A stretch of DNA of 64,000 nucleotides, taken from positions 3,472,001 to 3,536,000 of the forward strand of contig NZ_JACHIS010000001.1 of assembly GCF_014203365.1 (NCBI RefSeq), written 5' to 3'. The position numbers and the translations under genes are program-made. The stretch comes from Actinoalloteichus hymeniacidonis. GTDB lineage: Bacteria; Actinomycetota; Actinomycetes; Mycobacteriales; Pseudonocardiaceae. This document shows, piece after piece, positions 60,522-64,000 of this stretch (positions are counted from its first letter, which is position 1; the number at the start of each line of letters is the position of its first letter). The notes beneath the pieces were generated by a model, which worked only from the letters and a program-made list of their open reading frames with translations, was not told the origin of the DNA and did no database searches.

Positions 60522-60737
60522 TCAACGCGCGGGCTCGGTGATCCCCGTGGCCGACTGCCACCAGCCGGAGACGGCGGTGGCCAGCACCGTGGACTCGCGG
60601 ACGACCAGCCATCGCGCGCACCCGCACCGCAGATAGCGCAGCGTTCCGTCGGAGGTTCGATGCCGGGAGACCTCGGTGAGGTCCGAGCGGCCGCAGGACG
60701 GACACCGGTGCGTCGGGGATCGACGGTCGACACTCAT
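60522..60737 (-). CDS. small zinc-ribbon protein
   Basis: A 71-residue protein with CPSCGRSDLTEV and later LRCGCARW, two cysteine pairs that could form a zinc ribbon, and a Trp-containing C-terminus. It is divergent from the CGNR gene; the two starts are only 25 bases apart. No specific function is known; regulatory or RNA-binding roles are common for such proteins. Confidence 0.7.
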   Translation of the reverse strand: MSVDRRSPTHRCPSCGRSDLTEVSRHRTSDGTLRYLRCGCARWLVVRESTVLATAVSGWWQSATGITEPAR

Positions 60738-60762
60738 GCGGCCAGCGTGGTGTCATGGGTCA

Positions 60763-61311
60763 GTGCATTTCAACCCTTACGGAGGGCTGGCGGCCGAGAT
60801 GGCCGCCGAGCTGGTCAACCTGGGTCCGAACGCGACTCCCGCCGAACTCGACAACCTGCTCATCCGGATCGACTACCGGCCCCGACGGACTCCGAACGCC
60901 CGACAGACCCGGGCGCTGCTGGAGTGGGCGGGCCGCCTGCGCCCGGTGTTCGGCGAGACCGATCTGGACCGTCAGGTCGACCTGGTCAACGCGCTGCTCG
61001 CCGATTCCGCCGCCCGGCCCTACATCTCCCGACACGATGGGCGAAAGCCACATCTGCACTACGCGGACGAGCGTCGGCCGGTGGACGAACGAGTATTCGG
61101 CTACACCTCGGCGGGCCTGGCCACTGCGGTCTGCCAGGACGGCCGCCGTCTCGGCTCGTGTGCCAGGGCGGGCTGTCGGATCGTGTACGTCGACACCTCG
61201 CGCAACGGGCGGCGCCGCTATTGCACCACCCGTTGCGCGAACCGCGTCCACGTCGCCGACCATCGCAGCAGAACCTCGGTCCCGCCGCAGGCGACCGAGG
61301 CTGCCGACTGA
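60763..61311 (+). CDS. CGNR zinc-finger protein (putative RNA-binding / regulator)
   Basis: A 182-residue protein with an N-terminal ABATE-like domain (VHFNPYGGLAAEMAAELVNLG ...) and a C-terminal CGNR finger: CARAGCRIVYVDTSRNGRRRYCTTRCANRVHVADHR, with two cysteine pairs (CGNR replaced by CANR). The family is common in actinobacteria and thought to be regulatory. GTG 60763 fits the family start; ATG 60736 would add nine residues and would overlap the start of the divergent gene. Confidence 0.88.
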   Translation: MHFNPYGGLAAEMAAELVNLGPNATPAELDNLLIRIDYRPRRTPNARQTRALLEWAGRLRPVFGETDLDRQVDLVNALLADSAARPYISRHDGRKPHLHYADERRPVDERVFGYTSAGLATAVCQDGRRLGSCARAGCRIVYVDTSRNGRRRYCTTRCANRVHVADHRSRTSVPPQATEAAD

Positions 61312-61314
61312 GGT

Positions 61315-61788
61315 CTACCGGTCGCCCGATGATTCGGGAATCGGCATCCTCGAGCTGTCGAGGGAGACCTCCGGCGGCCCCTCCTGGCCACCGGCCCCGG
61401 CGCCGTGTGCCGGTAGCCGAGCCGACGGGTTCGGAACGGGATCCGATTCCCCCGGACGGTCCTCCGGCGCCGACTCCGGCGGCTCGGATTCCGTCGGGAG
61501 CTCGGGGGTCGACGCGGCGGAGGACGGCGAGGGTTCGACAACCGACTGCTCTCGATCAGCGGGCACCAGCGGACGCTCGTCCCGACCCGCGCCCGAGGGG
61601 AGCACCACCGCGACCAGGACGACCAGTGCGGCGGTCAGTCCACCGCTGACCAGCATCGCCGCCGTGGTTCGCCGCCGTCGCACTCGGTGGGCCTGGTGGA
61701 TCACCCGGTCCGCGCGCAGCCCGACCGGCGGCTGTTCCTCATGGAAGAGACGATCGAACTCCGCTCGGAGCTCCTCCCCCTCATGCAT
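61315..61788 (-). CDS. one-TM sigma-factor partner protein, module 2 (putative anti-sigma)
   Basis: A 157-residue paralogue of the module 1 partner: MHEGEELRAEFDRLFHEEQPPVGLRADRVIHQAHRVRRRR, one membrane helix (AAMLVSGGLTAALVVLVAVVL) and an acidic, Pro/Ser-rich outer part. It overlaps the sigma gene by the same eight bases. It ends three bases from the convergent CGNR stop. Confidence 0.75.
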   Translation of the reverse strand: MHEGEELRAEFDRLFHEEQPPVGLRADRVIHQAHRVRRRRTTAAMLVSGGLTAALVVLVAVVLPSGAGRDERPLVPADREQSVVEPSPSSAASTPELPTESEPPESAPEDRPGESDPVPNPSARLPAHGAGAGGQEGPPEVSLDSSRMPIPESSGDR

Positions 61789-62344
61789 CGTCTGTCACCG
61801 TCCTCCTCGATGTCGACACGACGCGCTCGGCGAAGGATCCGCCGAGCCGGCTGCGCAGACTGGCCAGGCCCTTGGAGCTCTGGCTCTTGACGGTGCCCGG
61901 CGAACAACCCAGCACCGTCGCCGTCTCCTTCACCCCGAGATCGTGCCAATACCGCAGCACGAGCACGGCCCGTTGCCGAGCGGGCAGTTTCGCCAGCGCG
62001 GCCAGCAGCACGAGTCGGTCCGTGCCCGGCCTGCCGTGATCGGCCCGTTCGGGAACCGCGTCGGTCAACCACTCCCGACGGCGCCACAGCCTGCGCCGCT
62101 CGGACAGGAACGTGCGCACCACCACCTGCCGGAGGTAGCGCGACAGCTGGTCGGTCTGGTCCACCCGCGACCAGGCGAGGTAGACCTTCAAGAACGCCGC
62201 CTGGGTCAGATCCTCGGCGCGATGCCAGTCGCCGCACAGTAATCGGGCCGTGAATCGGACCGACTCGACGTGCTCGGCGAAGCATCGACGGAATGCCTCG
62301 TCGTCGTGCTCCGTCGTGGGCATCGGTGTGTCGGAAGCCCTCAC
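61781..62344 (-). CDS. SigE-family RNA polymerase sigma factor, module 2
   Basis: A 187-residue paralogue of the module 1 factor: region 2 EAFRRCFAEHVESVRFTARLLCGDWHRAEDLTQAAFLKVYLAW and region 4 LPARQRAVLVLRYWHDLGVKETATVLGCSPGTVKSQSSKGLASLR. Recognition-helix residues are nearly the same in the two (SPGTVKSQ), so overlapping promoter use is possible. GTG 62344 is the furthest start; ATG 62323 is also plausible. Confidence 0.94.
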   Translation of the reverse strand: MRASDTPMPTTEHDDEAFRRCFAEHVESVRFTARLLCGDWHRAEDLTQAAFLKVYLAWSRVDQTDQLSRYLRQVVVRTFLSERRRLWRRREWLTDAVPERADHGRPGTDRLVLLAALAKLPARQRAVLVLRYWHDLGVKETATVLGCSPGTVKSQSSKGLASLRSRLGGSFAERVVSTSRRTVTDDA

Positions 62345-62410
62345 CGCCGGGTCGTCTCCTGTTCGCCAGGTCGGTCCGAGCCCATCGTCCCGGACCGATC
62401 GGAATCTCTC

Positions 62411-62821
62411 CTACTTCGTACCCTCGGACCAGGCCTCGGCCGGGACCGGCTCCGCAGGCACAGACGTGGGGTCCGCCGTGGGTCGGGCCTCGGCGGGTGC
62501 GGGACTCACCGACACGGTGGGGTCCGCGGGCTGCGGAGTGTGCGGCTCCGCCGACGGCGGCTGAGATTCGGCGGGCTCCGAGGCAGGCGGCTGGGGTGAG
62601 GGCACCGGCGACTCCGAGGGCACGGGCGCCGAAGTCTCCGAAGGCACCGGCGATTCGGCGGGCACCGGAGTAGGCGGCTGCTCCGAGGGAGTCTGCTCCC
62701 GCGATTGCTCCGAGACCGACTCGGGGAACATCGCGGCGACGGCCGGGGCCGCCGTCACGACGGCCACTGCGGCCGCGCCGCCTACGAGCACCCCGATCAG
62801 GGCCTTACGACTGATGCGCAT
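62411..62821 (-). CDS. secreted Pro/Ser/Glu-rich protein, module 2
   Basis: A 136-residue protein with signal peptide (MRISRKALIGVLVGGAAAVAVVTAAPAVAA, residues 1-30) and a mature part of irregular P-x-P, S-E and PVPSE strings. The signal region is homologous to that of the module 1 repeat protein, but the tail has no fixed repeat. GAAGGAGCTTGG precedes the ATG. Role unknown; it may be a cell-surface spacer regulated together with the sigma factor. Confidence 0.78.
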   Translation of the reverse strand: MRISRKALIGVLVGGAAAVAVVTAAPAVAAMFPESVSEQSREQTPSEQPPTPVPAESPVPSETSAPVPSESPVPSPQPPASEPAESQPPSAEPHTPQPADPTVSVSPAPAEARPTADPTSVPAEPVPAEAWSEGTK

Positions 62822-63193
62822 CCAAGCTCCTTCGATTCGACGGATGAGCGGCGCTTCGCGTCGACCTGCGCCGTCACCTCTACCCACCCGCCGGGAACCC
62901 GGCCGGTTGCCCTCGATGTGGTGATGCCGATCACAACCTGCCGACAGGCCCGCACCCCGTCGACTCCGCGTCGGCGACGACACGGCTGGTCGGGGGACCG
63001 ATCGGCATCCTCGCGGCGGCAGACTCGCCTGATCCACGGCCGATGCCCACGCACAGCGATCGTTCGGATACTCTGCGCCAATGCCTCCGATGTGTCCCCA
63101 GCCACGCCGGACGTCACCAACAGTGCCCGATTCCGCACGAACAGTGCATGCGATCACCGCAATGCGGAGGAGCGCAGACGATTGCGAGTTCGA
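62822..63193. promoter_or_regulatory. 372-base divergent control region
   Basis: It lies between the start of the module 2 secreted gene and the start of the histidine kinase gene and should hold both promoters. Apart from the CRP-like site at 62920-62935 no other feature was recognised. Confidence 0.5.
62920..62935. promoter_or_regulatory. CRP-like site upstream of module 2
   Basis: On the minus strand, TGTGATCGGCATCACC, again TGTGA-N6-TCAC, ending 98 bases before the ATG of the module 2 secreted gene. The flanking ATC and GG bases further downstream are shared with the module 1 site. Confidence 0.55.
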
Positions 63194-64000
63194 ATGGTGA
63201 TCCGCGCCCGATCCCTTCTCGAGCGGTACCGACGCCACGGGGCGCGGGCGCTGCTGGACCAAGCCCGTTCTGCGGCAGTGCAGTTGCTGACGCCCGAACC
63301 GCCTCCTCCGGTGGCCCCCGCCCCGCCGTCGCCGTTCGACACCCCCGCCGACAAACCCACCTCGTCGAACAACCCCGCTCCACGTTCCCCGGGCGAGGCG
63401 GCCAAGGCGAGCGACGACGTGCTCGCGGGCATGTGCGCAGGCATCGCGGTGCGCGACCTGAATCTCGTCGACTCGCTGCTGGCGATGCTGGAGAAGATGG
63501 AGGTCGACGAGGACGATCCCGACACCCTCGCCCGCCTCTACCGGCTCGATCACCTCGCCACCAGGCTCCGACGCAATGCGGAGAATCTCCGGGTCCTAGC
63601 AGGTCAGGAAGCTGGTAATGCGACCGAGGAGACCACGTCGTTGATCGATGTGATCCGAGCAGCGATGTCCTCGATCGAGCAGTACACCCGGATCGAGATC
63701 GGCCGGGTCGCCGGGCTCGCCGTGGCGGGTTTCGCCGCCGACGACGTGAGCCGGTTGGTCGCCGAGTTGCTGGACAACGCGGCCGTGCAGTCGCCGCCGA
63801 CCTCCCCCGTCACGGTCAGCGCCCACATCACCGAGCAGGGCAGCGTGCTGTTGCGGGTCGAGGACGCGGGCATCGGGTTGCCGCCGGACCGGCTGGCGGT
63901 GCTGAACGAACGGCTCACCTCGGCGCCGCGCCTCGACAGCGACTCGATCGAGCACATGGGACTGGCCGTGGTCCGTTCGCTGGCCCGCAAGCACGAGATC
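63194..64000 (+). CDS. soluble histidine kinase, conservon CvnA-like (3' end missing)
   Basis: The frame from ATG 63194 runs to the window edge (269 residues so far). After a basic helix and a proline-rich linker (about residues 33-72) come a DHp-like region (LVDSLLAMLEKMEVDEDDPDTLARLYRLDHLATRLRRNAENLRVLAG, about 87-133) and the ATPase domain with N box ELLDNA, G1 DAGIGLPP and MGLAVVRSLARKHEI. It resembles Streptomyces conservon kinases, but no membrane span or nitrate/nitrite-sensing domain precedes the kinase core, so it is probably cytoplasmic. Confidence 0.85.
   Translation, partial: MVIRARSLLERYRRHGARALLDQARSAAVQLLTPEPPPPVAPAPPSPFDTPADKPTSSNNPAPRSPGEAAKASDDVLAGMCAGIAVRDLNLVDSLLAMLEKMEVDEDDPDTLARLYRLDHLATRLRRNAENLRVLAGQEAGNATEETTSLIDVIRAAMSSIEQYTRIEIGRVAGLAVAGFAADDVSRLVAELLDNAAVQSPPTSPVTVSAHITEQGSVLLRVEDAGIGLPPDRLAVLNERLTSAPRLDSDSIEHMGLAVVRSLARKHEI

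Overview
The window is high-GC DNA with actinobacterial gene style: GTG starts, ATGA and TGATG gene overlaps, SigE-type sigma factors, a conservon-like histidine kinase, a CGNR zinc-finger protein, an XRE-TPR regulator and a DUF574-type methyltransferase. A filamentous actinomycete of the Pseudonocardiales is the best guess from gene content alone. No rRNA or tRNA genes were recognised.

Layout. 1-4.2 kb: housekeeping and accessory genes (TIGR03086-type protein, methyltransferase, PH-like protein, cold-shock protein) and a divergent Vsr / cytosine-5 methyltransferase pair. 4.3-10 kb: a peptide ABC importer operon on the minus strand. 10-20 kb: single genes, including a secreted beta-repeat protein, a D-aminopeptidase, a DHA2 drug exporter, a GH16 glucanase, a short DUF4041-like protein, a phage-style amidase, SoxR and a methyltransferase. 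20.5-26 kb: an NMT1/THI5-type ABC importer with a Gfo/Idh oxidoreductase and an NCS1-like permease, preceded by a LacI-type operator. 26.7-32 kb: a large secreted ThuA / sugar-dehydrogenase / PKD / CBM6 protein, a Tat-exported TIM-barrel isomerase-like protein and a META lipoprotein.

32.1-38.5 kb: a minimal type I-C CRISPR-Cas locus (cas5-cas8c-cas7-cas3) without cas4, cas1 or cas2. It has a one-spacer array beyond cas3. Upstream of cas5 lies a solitary repeat-like hairpin and handle followed by an intrinsic terminator. This looks like a crRNA-like regulatory RNA and is the most interesting element of the window. 38.8-42.9 kb: a small membrane protein, an XRE-TPR regulator divergent from three overlapping small CxxC genes, and MarR and MerR regulators.

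42.9-57.8 kb: a large catabolic cluster in two minus-strand transcription units. One holds a sugar-type ABC importer, a family III CoA-transferase and two FAS1/MaoC-type hydratases. The other holds an MHS symporter, a ThDP enzyme, a second CoA-transferase, a GntR regulator, an FGGY kinase and an aldehyde dehydrogenase. Both units carry the same TGACTAG-N3-TCTAG site upstream of their first gene, so they are probably one GntR regulon for an unidentified substrate. 58.5-62.9 kb: two paralogous modules, each with a secreted proline-rich protein, a SigE-type sigma factor and a one-TM partner. One secreted protein carries a nested 27-bp minisatellite, and both modules have a CRP-like site about 97-99 nt upstream. 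A divergent zinc-ribbon / CGNR pair lies between the modules. The window ends inside a soluble histidine kinase gene.
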